24,442 bases of DNA from PNAI01 sp035574295 (GCA_035574295.1 DATLYX010000079.1:1-24442), one strand, 5' to 3'. Shown: positions 8,172 through 15,531, counted from the first letter of the stretch. The notes: generated from the letters alone by a model not told the origin. Numbers and translations: made by a program.

Positions 8172-8588
8172 TCAGGAACGGCAGGCCGCAGTCAGCGCCG
8201 CCTTGAATTCCGGCGCAATCGGCTGCTTTGAAATTTCGCCGCGCGCGTCGATTTTCGCCCACACCCGCGCCTCGTAGCCCTCGAAGATCGGCTGCCCGTC
8301 GCGCGCGCCCTTGTAGCGGATGCGAAAGCTCGTCGTGCCCCAATGCACCACTTCGGCTTCGACGATCAGGCGATCATCGAAAGTGGTCGGCGCGACGAAT
8401 TTCGCGCCCGCATCGATGATCGGAACATGCGCGCCGAACCGTTCCGTGAGGATATGCTGGGTCAGCCCCGCTTTGCGCAAAAGCGCGCGGAACGCGATGT
8501 CCATGTAATGGAAGTATCGGGGGTAATAGACGATGCCCGCGGCATCGCAATCTCCCCACGCGATCAAGTTTTCCGACCTGGCCGACAT
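8172..8588 (-). CDS. Acyl-CoA thioesterase of the 4-hydroxybenzoyl-CoA thioesterase family
   Basis: A 138-residue hotdog-fold thioesterase. The N-terminal GDCDAAGIVYYPRYF (residues 12-26) matches the active-site segment of the Pseudomonas CBS3 4-hydroxybenzoyl-CoA thioesterase, whose catalytic Asp corresponds to D15 here. Length fits the family (about 140 aa). The ATG at 8588 starts right before conserved sequence, but no good Shine-Dalgarno is visible. It follows the sHsp gene on the same strand but is separated from it by a strong terminator, so it probably has its own promoter in 8589-8658. No aromatic-degradation or tol-pal genes are nearby, so the acyl-CoA substrate is unknown. Confidence 0.88.
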   Translation of the reverse strand: MSARSENLIAWGDCDAAGIVYYPRYFHYMDIAFRALLRKAGLTQHILTERFGAHVPIIDAGAKFVAPTTFDDRLIVEAEVVHWGTTSFRIRYKGARDGQPIFEGYEARVWAKIDARGEISKQPIAPEFKAALTAACRS

Positions 8589-8658
8589 CGTGCTGCGCGG
8601 TACGTTTAGCCGTTTGCTCGCATACCGGGGCGCGGAGTGCAAGCGCGTCGCGGCCCGC

Positions 8659-8690
8659 AAAACAAAAGCGCCCCGGTTTTCCGGGGCGCT
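8659..8690 (-). terminator. Rho-independent terminator of the sHsp gene
   Basis: Read on the minus strand, a 10-bp perfect GC-rich stem AGCGCCCCGG/CCGGGGCGCT with an AAAA loop (8667-8690) is followed by TTTTGTTTT. It starts about 20 bp past the sHsp stop codon at 8711. Confidence 0.88.
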
Positions 8691-8710
8691 CCTCAGTCCA
8701 GGCTCGAAAT

Positions 8711-9169
8711 TTACGCGGCCTTGGCCTCCACGATCTTCGCCTTGCCGTTCTTGCCGGCGCTGATCGGGATCTGTCGCGGCTTCTTGGCTTCCGGAATCTC
8801 CCGCACGAGATCGACGTGCAGGAGGCCGTGCTCCAAGGTCGCGCCCTTCACCTCGACGTGCTCGGCGAGCTGGAACACGCGCTCGAACGCGCGCGCCGCA
8901 ATGCCTTGATAAAGCACCTCGCCGGCTTTTTCCTCGTTCTTGGCGCGCCGCTCGCCCTTGATCGTCAGGGTGTTTTCCTTGACTTCGATGGACAGATCGT
9001 CCTCGCCGAAGCCGGCCACCGCAACGGAAATGCGGTAATTGTTCTCGCCGGTGCGTTCGATGTTGTAGGGCGGGTAGCCCGGCGCGGAATCGAAGGCGTC
9101 GAGCATGGAGAACAAGCGGTCGAAACCGATGGTCGAGCGATAGAGGGGAGCGAGATCGAACGTGCGCAT
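8711..9169 (-). CDS. Small heat-shock protein Hsp20, class A rhizobial type
   Basis: A 152-residue alpha-crystallin-type holdase chaperone of the cytoplasm, which binds unfolding proteins under heat stress. The N-terminus MRTFDLAPLYRSTIGFDRLF is typical of rhizobial class A sHsps. The alpha-crystallin domain spans about 38-125 (YNIERTGENNYRISVAVAGF to LLHVDLVREIP), and the C-terminal I-x-I motif is IPI in RQIPI. The frame is open further upstream (ATG at 9196 and another two codons before this one), but ATG 9169 is chosen because it aligns with the second sHsp here and because the sequence from 9172 to 9198 is the hairpin of an RNA thermometer. It resembles the protein at 23585-24034 over most of its length. 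Confidence 0.95.
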   Translation of the reverse strand: MRTFDLAPLYRSTIGFDRLFSMLDAFDSAPGYPPYNIERTGENNYRISVAVAGFGEDDLSIEVKENTLTIKGERRAKNEEKAGEVLYQGIAARAFERVFQLAEHVEVKGATLEHGLLHVDLVREIPEAKKPRQIPISAGKNGKAKIVEAKAA

Positions 9170-9171
9170 TT

Positions 9172-9261
9172 GCATATCCTCCTGTTTGAGCGACATGCGG
9201 GTAGGTCCTCCTAGAGGCCGGACCCCCCGTCGAACGGCACAGCCGACATTGGCCTGTGCCG
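9172..9261 (-). ncRNA. ROSE-like RNA thermometer in the sHsp leader
   Basis: Three consecutive hairpins precede the start codon on the minus strand. I: 9235-9261, arms CGGCACAG/CTGTGCCG. II: 9204-9224, arms GGUCC/GGACC with inner CCUC/GAGG. III: 9172-9198, where GCAUGUC[G]CUC pairs with GAGGAUAUGC around loop AAACAG. Hairpin III has ten base pairs and one bulged G and hides the AGGAGG, with AUG two bases later. The U(U/C)GCU...GGAGGAU signature with a bulged G is the hallmark of ROSE elements of rhizobial sHsp genes, which melt at high temperature to allow translation. Confidence 0.87.
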
Positions 9262-9268
9262 CTATCTG

Positions 9269-9296
9269 ATGTAGGAGCATCGAGGCCGCCCGCAAG
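9269..9296 (-). promoter_or_regulatory. Candidate sigma-32 (RpoH) promoter of the sHsp gene
   Basis: On the minus strand CTTG (9293-9296), 17 bp, then CCTACAT (9269-9275). This fits the alphaproteobacterial RpoH pattern CTTG-N17-CYTATNT with one mismatch. The predicted start of transcription, near 9262, falls right at the first hairpin of the thermometer. Confidence 0.6.
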
Positions 9297-9311
9297 AGGG
9301 CGGAACGGCAC

Positions 9312-9325
9312 ATTGCCTTGGCAAT
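9312..9325. promoter_or_regulatory. Short inverted repeat between divergent sHsp and hydrolase genes
   Basis: ATTGCC-TT-GGCAAT is a perfect 6-bp-arm palindrome, 16 bp upstream of the sHsp -35 and 36 bp upstream of the hydrolase start codon. It could be an operator, but nothing in the sequence names a regulator. Confidence 0.25.
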
Positions 9326-9360
9326 TAACCAAAAAGCCCGTCAATCCAGTCGGTTAGGCC

Positions 9361-10392
9361 GTGAACGAACAGTCCCCATCGGCCCCGGTCCTTGAGCGCC
9401 CTCCGCCTGCGGCGCCGCAGGAACCGGCGGCAACGCCATCTGCCGCCCGGCTGGTGTCCATCCCGGCCAACCCGGTGCCGGAAGGGGCGATCGTCGGTGT
9501 GCTGCGCGCCCCCGACGGCGTTGCCTTGCGCTATGCGCGCTGGCCGCCGCCGGCGACCGGCCGCAAGGGAACGGTTTGCCTGTTCCAGGGCCGCGCCGAG
9601 TTCATCGAAAAATATTTTGAAGCGATCGGCGAGCTGCGCGCGCGCGGCTTCGCGGTCGCGATCCTGGACTGGCGCGGCCAGGGCCTTTCCGACCGCGCCC
9701 TTGCCGACCGCCGCAAGGGGCACGTGCGCGATTTCGACGAGTACGGGCTCGATCTTTCCACCTTCATGCGCGAGATCGTGCTGCCGGATTGCCCGCCGCC
9801 GCTGTTCGCGCTGGCCCATTCGATGGGCGCGAGCGTGCTCTTGCGCAGCCTGCACGAAGGCCGCCGCTGGTTCGACCGGGTGGTGCTCTCGACGCCCATG
9901 ATCGAGTTGACCGGCCTGCGCGCCTCGCGCAGCACCAGGTGGCTGGCGCGGATTCTCGACGCTGCGGGCTTCGGCATGGCCTATGTGCCCGGCGGCGACG
10001 AGACGGTGCTCGGACTGCGCCCGTTTCCCGGCAACCCGCTCACCTCCGATCCGGTGCGCTATGCCCGGGTGACCGCGGTGATGCAGGCTGAACCCGCGCT
10101 GTGCCTCGGCTCGCCGACCGTGAGCTGGGCCAACGCCGCCTATCGCGTGATGGATGAGTTTGCCGATCCCGCCTATCCTGCCAGCATCCGTCAGCCGCTG
10201 CTGCTCATTGCCGCCGGCCGCGACGAGATCGTCTCCACGCCCGCGATCGAGAATTTTGCGGTGCACTTGCGCGCCGGCTCACACCTCATCGTCCCCGGCG
10301 CGCGGCACGAGCTCATCATGGAGCAGGACCGTTATCGCGCCCAATTCTGGGCTGCCTTCGACGCCTTCGTCCCCGGCACGGCGCTATACTGA
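9361..10392 (+). CDS. Alpha/beta hydrolase, lysophospholipase (PldB-like)
   Basis: A 343-residue serine hydrolase of the lysophospholipase/monoacylglycerol lipase family, expected to deacylate lysophospholipids or similar esters. The catalytic triad can be read: nucleophile S154 in LAHSMGAS (the elbow has Ala instead of the first Gly), D288 in AAGRDEIV and H316 in PGARHELIM. The conserved segment FQGRAEFIEKYFE followed by LDWRGQGLS is typical of the alphaproteobacterial branch. The first 30 residues are Pro/Ala-rich and poorly supported. GTG 9361 has no clear Shine-Dalgarno, and a start nearer residue 32 (LVSIPANPVP) is possible. No signal peptide is seen. Confidence 0.9.
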   Translation: MNEQSPSAPVLERPPPAAPQEPAATPSAARLVSIPANPVPEGAIVGVLRAPDGVALRYARWPPPATGRKGTVCLFQGRAEFIEKYFEAIGELRARGFAVAILDWRGQGLSDRALADRRKGHVRDFDEYGLDLSTFMREIVLPDCPPPLFALAHSMGASVLLRSLHEGRRWFDRVVLSTPMIELTGLRASRSTRWLARILDAAGFGMAYVPGGDETVLGLRPFPGNPLTSDPVRYARVTAVMQAEPALCLGSPTVSWANAAYRVMDEFADPAYPASIRQPLLLIAAGRDEIVSTPAIENFAVHLRAGSHLIVPGARHELIMEQDRYRAQFWAAFDAFVPGTALY

Positions 10393-10408
10393 GCGCGCTG
10401 TCAAAGCA

Positions 10409-10434
10409 AAGCCCCCGGCCGCCACCGGGGGCTT
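10409..10434. terminator. Bidirectional terminator between convergent genes
   Basis: A perfect 10-bp stem AAGCCCCCGG/CCGGGGGCTT with a 6-nt loop sits between the stop codons of the hydrolase (plus) and the outer-membrane protein (minus). The T-run is better on the minus-strand side (TTTGCTTTGA) than on the plus side. Confidence 0.75.
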
Positions 10435-10451
10435 GTCGGAATTTCAAAATT

Positions 10452-11135
10452 CTACCGGAATCGGTAATTCATGCCGACCCGCACGATATTGTCCTTGGCG
10501 CGGACGCGAAATGGTATGCCCAGAATGGTGTGGGTAAAGTTGCCGGTGTCGAAATACAGGTATTCGGCCTTCCAGCTCCAGGCTGGCGTGATCAACGCCT
10601 CCACTCCGCCGCCCGCGACCCACCCGACGCGAGTGCGGGACGAGCTGGCCGTACCGACGCCCGCAATCGTAATTGTGCTCTCAACTTCGCCGTAGCCGAC
10701 GCCGCCTGTGGCATAGATGAGCATGCGGTCGGCGGTGAAGCCCGCGCGGGCGCGCGTGGAGCCGAACCATGGGATCTTGTGCGTCTCGGTGAAGGCGACT
10801 CCGCCGCTGACGCCGGACACGCTGAGCTTTTGTCCGCTCAATTGGATGTCAGATTCCACCCCGAGAACCCAGGTGCCGAACTGTGCATTGAGTCCCAGTT
10901 GACCGCCGCCCACGACCCCGTCGAGATCGCCGGAAACAGTCGCCGTCACGCCTCCGATAGTGCCGGTCGCTGTTCCGCGCGCCCAGCCGTAGCCGATGTT
11001 GCCGCCGACATAGAAACTGGTCCAGGTGGCGACCGGATGCGGCGAATAGAGCGCGCGCAGGATATCTGCAGACGCCGAATCAATCGCAACGCCCAAGGCA
11101 ACGGCGGGCAGCAAACCGAGACCGATGCGTCGCAT
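10452..11135 (-). CDS. Outer-membrane beta-barrel protein (Omp25/RopB-like porin family)
   Basis: A 227-residue protein with an N-terminal signal peptide (LGLLPAVALGVAIDSASA, cleaved after ASA near residue 23) followed by WTSFYVGGNIGYGW, the usual first strand of the Omp25/Omp31-type eight-stranded barrels. Alternating strands such as GWVAGGGVEALITPAWSWKAEYLYF and a last strand NIVRVGMNYRFR close the barrel; the final residue is Arg rather than Phe. ATG 11135 is preferred over the upstream TTG at 11180 because it starts the signal peptide and has GGGGGA eight bases upstream. Known members bind or anchor outer-membrane components. The gap 11136-11394 upstream is AT-richer and likely holds its promoter, but I cannot assign clear boxes. 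Confidence 0.9.
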   Translation of the reverse strand: MRRIGLGLLPAVALGVAIDSASADILRALYSPHPVATWTSFYVGGNIGYGWARGTATGTIGGVTATVSGDLDGVVGGGQLGLNAQFGTWVLGVESDIQLSGQKLSVSGVSGGVAFTETHKIPWFGSTRARAGFTADRMLIYATGGVGYGEVESTITIAGVGTASSSRTRVGWVAGGGVEALITPAWSWKAEYLYFDTGNFTHTILGIPFRVRAKDNIVRVGMNYRFR

Positions 11136-11394
11136 GGCGAAAGTCCCCCAACCCAAAAGCGCTACGAGCGTAACACCCAAGCTTCAATTCTGAAGGGTAT
11201 TGCAGCGAGTTTCCCCAGCTTTTGGGGGGCACAGTTAACAACAAAGGGATGTTTAGTCCGTCCGTTATTTGACCAAGCCCGTGTTGATCAAAATAAATGG
11301 TTGCGGATTTCGAGGTGCCGAACGCAAATCCTAATTTCGATCCGCAAAGACTGCACTGCCCGAAACCCGTTGGGGGTCCGAGGGTTGCGGGCGG

Positions 11395-12183
11395 CTACGC
11401 GCCTTCCTTCAGCACCGCCAACGCCTGTGCATGTGCGCGTGCGTCTCCCGCGGCGACGATCCGGCCTCCGGCCTTCGCCGATCCGCCGTCCCACGCGGTA
11501 ATGACGCCGCCCGCGCCAGTGATGATCGGGATCAGCGGCAGCACGTCGTAGGGTTTCAGCTCGGTCTCGATCACGAGATCCACGTGCCCTGCGGCCAGCA
11601 TGCAATAGGCGTAGCAGTCGCCGCCATAGCGCGACAGCCGCACCGCCTGCTCGACCCGCCCGAATGCGGCGCGGTCCGCCGCGTTCATCAGCAACGGACT
11701 CGTGGTCGCAAGAATGGCGTCGGCGAGCGCCGCGCACCGCCGCACTCGTAGGCTGCGCTTGCCGGCCGGGCCGCGATAGTCAGCCGCCGCGCCGTCGCCG
11801 GTGAACTGCTCGCGCGTGAACGGCTGGTACATCATGCCGAACACCGGCTCGCCGCGCCGCATCAGCGCGATCAGCGTGCCCCAGATCGGCAGTCCGCAGA
11901 TGAAGGATTTGGTGCCGTCGATCGGATCGAGCGCCCACACATATTCGGCGTCCGTGCGCTCATCGCCGAATTCCTCGCCGATGATTCCGTGGTCCGGAAA
12001 TGTTTTGCGGATCAGCGCGCGCATCGCCGCTTCCGCCGCGCGATCGGCGGCGGTGACCGGATCGAACTTACCCCCACGGCCCTTGTCCTCCACGCTCAGC
12101 GAGGTGCGGAAGAACGGCAGGATGGCCTCTCCCGCGACATGGGCGAGCCGCTCGACGAAGGCCGTGAAATCGATGGCCGGCAT
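11395..12183 (-). CDS. hisN: Histidinol-phosphatase, inositol monophosphatase family
   Basis: A 262-residue Mg2+-dependent phosphatase. The metal site is visible: GEE (69-71), DPIDGT (86-91) and D213 in KPYDVLPLIPI. WALDPIDGTKSFICGLPIWGTLIAL and the ending ELKPYDVLPLIPIITGAGGVIT are typical of the HisN branch that removes phosphate from L-histidinol phosphate in histidine synthesis. The related inositol-1-phosphatase activity cannot be excluded from sequence. The ATG at 12183 precedes conserved sequence, but the ribosome-binding site is weak. It is divergent from the MFS gene, with 120 bp between the starts. Confidence 0.88.
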   Translation of the reverse strand: MPAIDFTAFVERLAHVAGEAILPFFRTSLSVEDKGRGGKFDPVTAADRAAEAAMRALIRKTFPDHGIIGEEFGDERTDAEYVWALDPIDGTKSFICGLPIWGTLIALMRRGEPVFGMMYQPFTREQFTGDGAAADYRGPAGKRSLRVRRCAALADAILATTSPLLMNAADRAAFGRVEQAVRLSRYGGDCYAYCMLAAGHVDLVIETELKPYDVLPLIPIITGAGGVITAWDGGSAKAGGRIVAAGDARAHAQALAVLKEGA

Positions 12184-12303
12184 GCCAGCTATGGGTTCTT
12201 TTGCATTGAAAGCCTCAGCCGTCTCGGCTTAAGCGGGAGGCTGCTGCGCGCTTTCGGCACCTTCGCTTCATACGTGGCCGCGGAGCGGAGGGGAAGGTAC
12301 TTG

Positions 12304-13563
12304 ATGACCGACCGTGGATTCCCGGCCAAACCCCTGAGCTTCGCCCTGCTGACCGCGGCAGGCGTGGCGACGCTGTGCGCGCTCTATACGATGAGCCAGT
12401 TCCTGCGCAATTCCGTGGGCGTGATCGCGCCCGATCTTGCCAGGGAAATTCAGCTCTCCGCCGCCGAGATCGGCTTTCTGTCCAGCGCCTATTTTCTGAT
12501 GTTCGGCCTGGCCCAGGTCCCGCTCGGCATCGCGCTCGATCGCTTCGGTCCAAAACCTTGTCTCTTGGTGAGCGTGTTGATCGCGGTTGCCGGTTGCGTC
12601 GTATTTGCGACCGCAAGCAGCGCCGGCGGTCTGGTGCTCGGCCGGCTGCTCATGGGTCTCGGCACCGCGAGCTATCTGATGGCGCCGCTTGCGCTCTATG
12701 CGCGCTGGTTTGCGCCCACGCAGTTTTCCACCATGGCCGGCCTGCACATGGGCATCGGCACTTTGGGCGCGTTGCTGGCCACCGCGCCGCTTGCTTGGTC
12801 CGCGGGTCTCATCGGCTGGCGGGCGACATTCGCCGGCATCGGGGTCATCACGTTCGCCTTCGGCGCGCTGGTCTGGCTGATCGTGCGCGATGTTCCGCAG
12901 CAAGCCGCAAACCCGAGCCGTCACGCAAGCCTGCGCGCGGACTTTGCCGGCCTTTGGGAAGTGATCCGCACGCCGTCGATCGGGCGGCTGTTTCTCGTGC
13001 AGCTCACCAATTATCCGAGCTTTCTTCTGATCGTCGGCCTCTGGGGCGGACCGTACCTTGCCCATGTCTACGGCCTCGATCTGAAGGCGCGCGGCGACAT
13101 TTTATTCATCCCGGCACTGGCCCAGGTGATCGGTTCGGTGTTCTGGGGCCCTATGGACCGCGTGTTCGGCCGCTACAAGCCGCCGGTGCTGATTGCGGTG
13201 ACCTTGGTGCTGGCCTCGCTCGGGCTGCTCGCCCTCTTGGGCAAGCCGGCGCTGCCGGTGTTGCTGGTGCTGCTCGCCGTGCTCGGGTTCTCCACCGGGC
13301 TCACCTCGCTGATCATGGGCCAGGCGAAAATGCTGGTGCCCCCGCACCTCTTGGGCCGCAGTTTTACGTTGCTCAATATCGGCCCCATGGGCGGCGGATT
13401 TGCCGTGCAGTTTGCCAGCGGCGCGTTGATCAACGTCTTTCCGTCGCCGGGCGGCGTCTATCCGCTTGAAGCCTACCAATTGGTCTTTGCGCTTCAGGGG
13501 GCTCTGCTGCTGATTGCGGCCATCGCTTACCTTGGCAGCCGGGATTCTCGGCTGAAGGACTGA
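12304..13563 (+). CDS. MFS transporter
   Basis: A 419-residue inner-membrane transporter with about 12 hydrophobic segments and the MFS signature GIALDRFGPKP after TM2 (residues 75-85, D79, R80, G82). TM1 leads into SQFLRNSVGVIAPDLAREIQLS, a pattern seen in organic-anion and sugar-acid type carriers, but the substrate cannot be told. ATG 12304 is chosen for the purine-rich GGAGGGGAAGG just upstream; the frame is open further 5' across the hisN start, which is not coding on this strand. A candidate terminator lies at 13667-13690. Confidence 0.9.
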   Translation: MTDRGFPAKPLSFALLTAAGVATLCALYTMSQFLRNSVGVIAPDLAREIQLSAAEIGFLSSAYFLMFGLAQVPLGIALDRFGPKPCLLVSVLIAVAGCVVFATASSAGGLVLGRLLMGLGTASYLMAPLALYARWFAPTQFSTMAGLHMGIGTLGALLATAPLAWSAGLIGWRATFAGIGVITFAFGALVWLIVRDVPQQAANPSRHASLRADFAGLWEVIRTPSIGRLFLVQLTNYPSFLLIVGLWGGPYLAHVYGLDLKARGDILFIPALAQVIGSVFWGPMDRVFGRYKPPVLIAVTLVLASLGLLALLGKPALPVLLVLLAVLGFSTGLTSLIMGQAKMLVPPHLLGRSFTLLNIGPMGGGFAVQFASGALINVFPSPGGVYPLEAYQLVFALQGALLLIAAIAYLGSRDSRLKD

Positions 13564-13600
13564 GAAGCGAAAAAATAAGCCTTTTCGAGGGGATGGCCGC

Positions 13601-13636
13601 CGAATGGGCCATCGAATGCACCATCGAACGGGCCAT
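13601..13636. repeat. Three tandem 12-bp units
   Basis: CGAATGGGCCAT, CGAATGCACCAT and CGAACGGGCCAT follow one another without gaps, 38 bp after the MFS stop codon. No gene is supported on either strand here. Confidence 0.7.
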
Positions 13637-13666
13637 GCGACAGGCATTCATCAGCCTTGCCCAAAT

Positions 13667-13690
13667 AGGGGGGGTGCCCCCTTGCTTTTT
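13667..13690 (+). terminator. Candidate terminator of the MFS gene
   Basis: Stem AGGGGG/CCCCCT with loop GGTG, followed by TGCTTTTT. It lies 104 bp downstream of the MFS stop codon and before the sRNA. Confidence 0.5.
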
Positions 13691-13743
13691 GTGCGCTGCG
13701 ATGCCAGATTGTTGCAGCGCGGCAATGCAAGTACCTCGCATTT

Positions 13744-13811
13744 CCGCCGCCCTCTTTGGGCGTTTCCTCCCTAAACTTGGGCCGCCTGCCCTGCAGGCGG
13801 CCCATTTTTTT
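13744..13811 (+). ncRNA. Candidate trans-acting sRNA of the MmgR/alpha-r8 family
   Basis: A compact sRNA layout in an intergenic space: a 5' hairpin CGCCC-TCTTT-GGGCG (13748-13762), then the single-stranded 10-mer TTTCCTCCCT (13763-13772), then a 12-bp perfect stem (13778-13789 with 13793-13804) and seven T residues (13805-13811). I recall this anti-Shine-Dalgarno 10-mer between a hairpin and a terminator as the conserved core of rhizobial MmgR (alpha-r8) sRNAs. TTGTTG (13709-13714), 17 bp, TACCTC (13732-13737) is a possible promoter, placing the 5' end near 13744. It would pair with ribosome-binding sites of target mRNAs; family members are linked to stress and carbon/nitrogen status. Its 5' end is approximate. 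Confidence 0.72.
13778..13811 (+). terminator. Strong rho-independent terminator of the sRNA
   Basis: A 12-bp perfect stem TGGGCCGCCTGC/GCAGGCGGCCCA with a 3-nt loop, followed directly by seven T residues. It is oriented for plus-strand transcription and is not needed by the minus-strand gene at 13865-14821. Confidence 0.92.
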
Positions 13812-13864
13812 GCCTTTTATAGCGGTGGACCGCGGGGGTCCTGTTTCGCAATCCTGTTGTCCGA

Positions 13865-14821
13865 TTATTCCGCCGCAACCCTGTAGGGGCGCAGCTCCTC
13901 CATGGGGAGGCCGGCCAACCGCTCCGCCAGAACCTCCAGTTTCGCCGCCAGACGCGGAAAATTGCCGTTCCGCTCGAATCGCCGCTCGTCCATATAGAGC
14001 GCGCGGTTGATCTCGAGCTGGATGGCGTGCAGCCCGGCCGCCGGGTTCCCGTAGTGCTCGGTGATGAAGCCGCCCGCATAGGGCTTGTTCCGGCTCACCG
14101 ACAGCCCGAATCCGCACAGGGTCGCCTCGATCGTCTCCGACACCGCTGCCGCGCAGCTTGTGCCGTAGCGGTCGCCCAGCACCACATCCGCTCGCGGCCG
14201 CTCGTCCTTGGCGCTGCTCGCCGACGGCATGGAATGGCAATCGACCAGGATCGCTGCGCCGCAGTCCTGGTGCACGCGCGCGAACAGCCGCCGCAGCGCG
14301 CGGTGATAGGGCTTGTACAGCGTCTCGATGCGACGCAGCGCATCGTCCACGGAGATGCGCTGGTGATAGATTTCCTGTGCATCGCCGACCACGCGCGCCA
14401 CGGTGCCGAGTCCGCCGGCGACCCGCATCGAGCGTGTGTTGGCGAACGCCGGCAGGCGGCCTTCGAACATGCGCGGGTCGAGTTCGTAGGGTTCGCGGTT
14501 CACGTCGATGTAGCAGCGCGGGAAATGCGCCCGCATCAGCGGAAAGCCGCGCTCCACCACGCCGCGCACCAGCTCGTCGACGAAACAATCCTCCGAGCGG
14601 CGCAGCGTTGCCAGATCGAGCCGCGTCGCAACCAGAAAGGCTTGCGGATAGACATTTCCCGAGTGCGGCGAGTTGAAGATGACCGGGCCCCGCCATTCCT
14701 TCGGCTCGAGAATCTCGAACGGCGGATCGAATTCGTCGGAAATTTGACTCATGGCTTGGATGATCTCGCTGCAATGCGGCACCGGCGCGGCAGCCCCCGA
14801 GGCCGGAAATCCGGCCGACAT
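13865..14821 (-). CDS. N-formylglutamate amidohydrolase family protein
   Basis: A 318-residue hydrolase of the FGase family (HutG type), which cleaves N-formyl-L-glutamate to formate and glutamate at the end of one histidine-degradation route. Conserved blocks: NSPHSG (50-55), RRSED.FVDEL (74-84), DVNREPYELD (106-115), VDCHSM (193-198) and a late QLEINRALYMDE. No other hut genes are nearby. The start is uncertain: ATG 14821 has GGAG nine bases upstream; ATG 14752 (MSQISDEFDPPFEILEP) is where the conserved domain begins and would give 295 aa without a clear ribosome-binding site; GTG 14854 is a third option. Substrate is assigned by family only. Confidence 0.9.
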   Translation of the reverse strand: MSAGFPASGAAAPVPHCSEIIQAMSQISDEFDPPFEILEPKEWRGPVIFNSPHSGNVYPQAFLVATRLDLATLRRSEDCFVDELVRGVVERGFPLMRAHFPRCYIDVNREPYELDPRMFEGRLPAFANTRSMRVAGGLGTVARVVGDAQEIYHQRISVDDALRRIETLYKPYHRALRRLFARVHQDCGAAILVDCHSMPSASSAKDERPRADVVLGDRYGTSCAAAVSETIEATLCGFGLSVSRNKPYAGGFITEHYGNPAAGLHAIQLEINRALYMDERRFERNGNFPRLAAKLEVLAERLAGLPMEELRPYRVAAE

Positions 14822-15055
14822 TTTTAGCCGCTCCGGCCCCGGTTTTCCAAGCACGGTGAACTGCCGCAGCGGGGTTTCACCCCTTGTTTACCAGCCTCCC
14901 GGCTAATGCAACCGCAAGCGACGGCGCGTAACGCAATGGCAAACCCCGCATGACAGGGTTGCTCGACGATGCAAGCCGTGCGCAAATTTCCCTAGGATAA
15001 GGGGCATCGTCGGGGGACGTCGGCGGCAGGGCCTAAACGTTGGGGTTGGGGACTG

Positions 15056-15415
15056 ATGGCGAAGATACTGCTGGCCGAGGACGACAACGATATGCGCCGT
15101 TTTCTCGTGAAGGCGCTGCAGAACGCGGGATTCGAGGTCACCTCCTACGACAACGGCCTCTCCGCCTATCAGCGGCTGCGCGAGGAGCCGTTCCAGCTTC
15201 TCCTCACCGACATCGTGATGCCGGAGATGGACGGCATCGAGCTTGCGCGGCGCGCCGCCGAGCTCGATCCCGAGATCAAGATCATGTTCATCACCGGCTT
15301 TGCCGCCGTGGCGCTCAACGCCGATTCCTCGGCACCCAAGCACGCCAAGGTCTTGTCCAAGCCGGTCCACCTGCGCGACCTCGTGAGCGAGGTGCAGAAA
15401 CTGCTGGCGGCCTGA
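15056..15415 (+). CDS. cpdR: CpdR single-domain response regulator
   Basis: A 119-residue stand-alone receiver domain. Acidic pair D9/D10, phospho-acceptor D52 in LLTDIVMPEMDG, T80 in MFITGFAAVALN and K102 in VLSKPVHLRDLV are all present, and this sequence is very close to what I recall of Caulobacter CpdR. Unphosphorylated CpdR acts as an adaptor that primes ClpXP for substrates controlling CtrA turnover and the cell cycle; phosphorylation by the CckA-ChpT relay turns it off. The C-terminus ends in Ala-Ala, as expected for a protein itself cleared by ClpXP. No kinase or clp gene is adjacent. The ATG has GGGGAC just upstream. The gap 14822-15055 contains no gene that I can see. Confidence 0.94.
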   Translation: MAKILLAEDDNDMRRFLVKALQNAGFEVTSYDNGLSAYQRLREEPFQLLLTDIVMPEMDGIELARRAAELDPEIKIMFITGFAAVALNADSSAPKHAKVLSKPVHLRDLVSEVQKLLAA

Positions 15416-15531
15416 ACGCGACATCGAAACGCAGCCGCGCTCGCGCGCAGTCAGTCGCGCGCTGTCGGTAGGAAGGGAGGCGGCCGGCGTAGCGGAGAGC
15501 CCGTGGTCTGGCGCTCCGGGGCGTGGCGATC

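Noticed and set aside
9170..9313. Upstream starts of the sHsp at 8711-9169 (ATG 9196, 9175, 9313)
   Set aside because: These codons lie in the thermometer hairpins, and the second sHsp aligns from MRKLDL, equivalent to MRTFDL.
11284..11291. TTGATCAA as an FNR/FixK site
   Set aside because: The arms are adjacent rather than separated by the spacer these regulators require; an 8-bp palindrome is expected by chance at this length.
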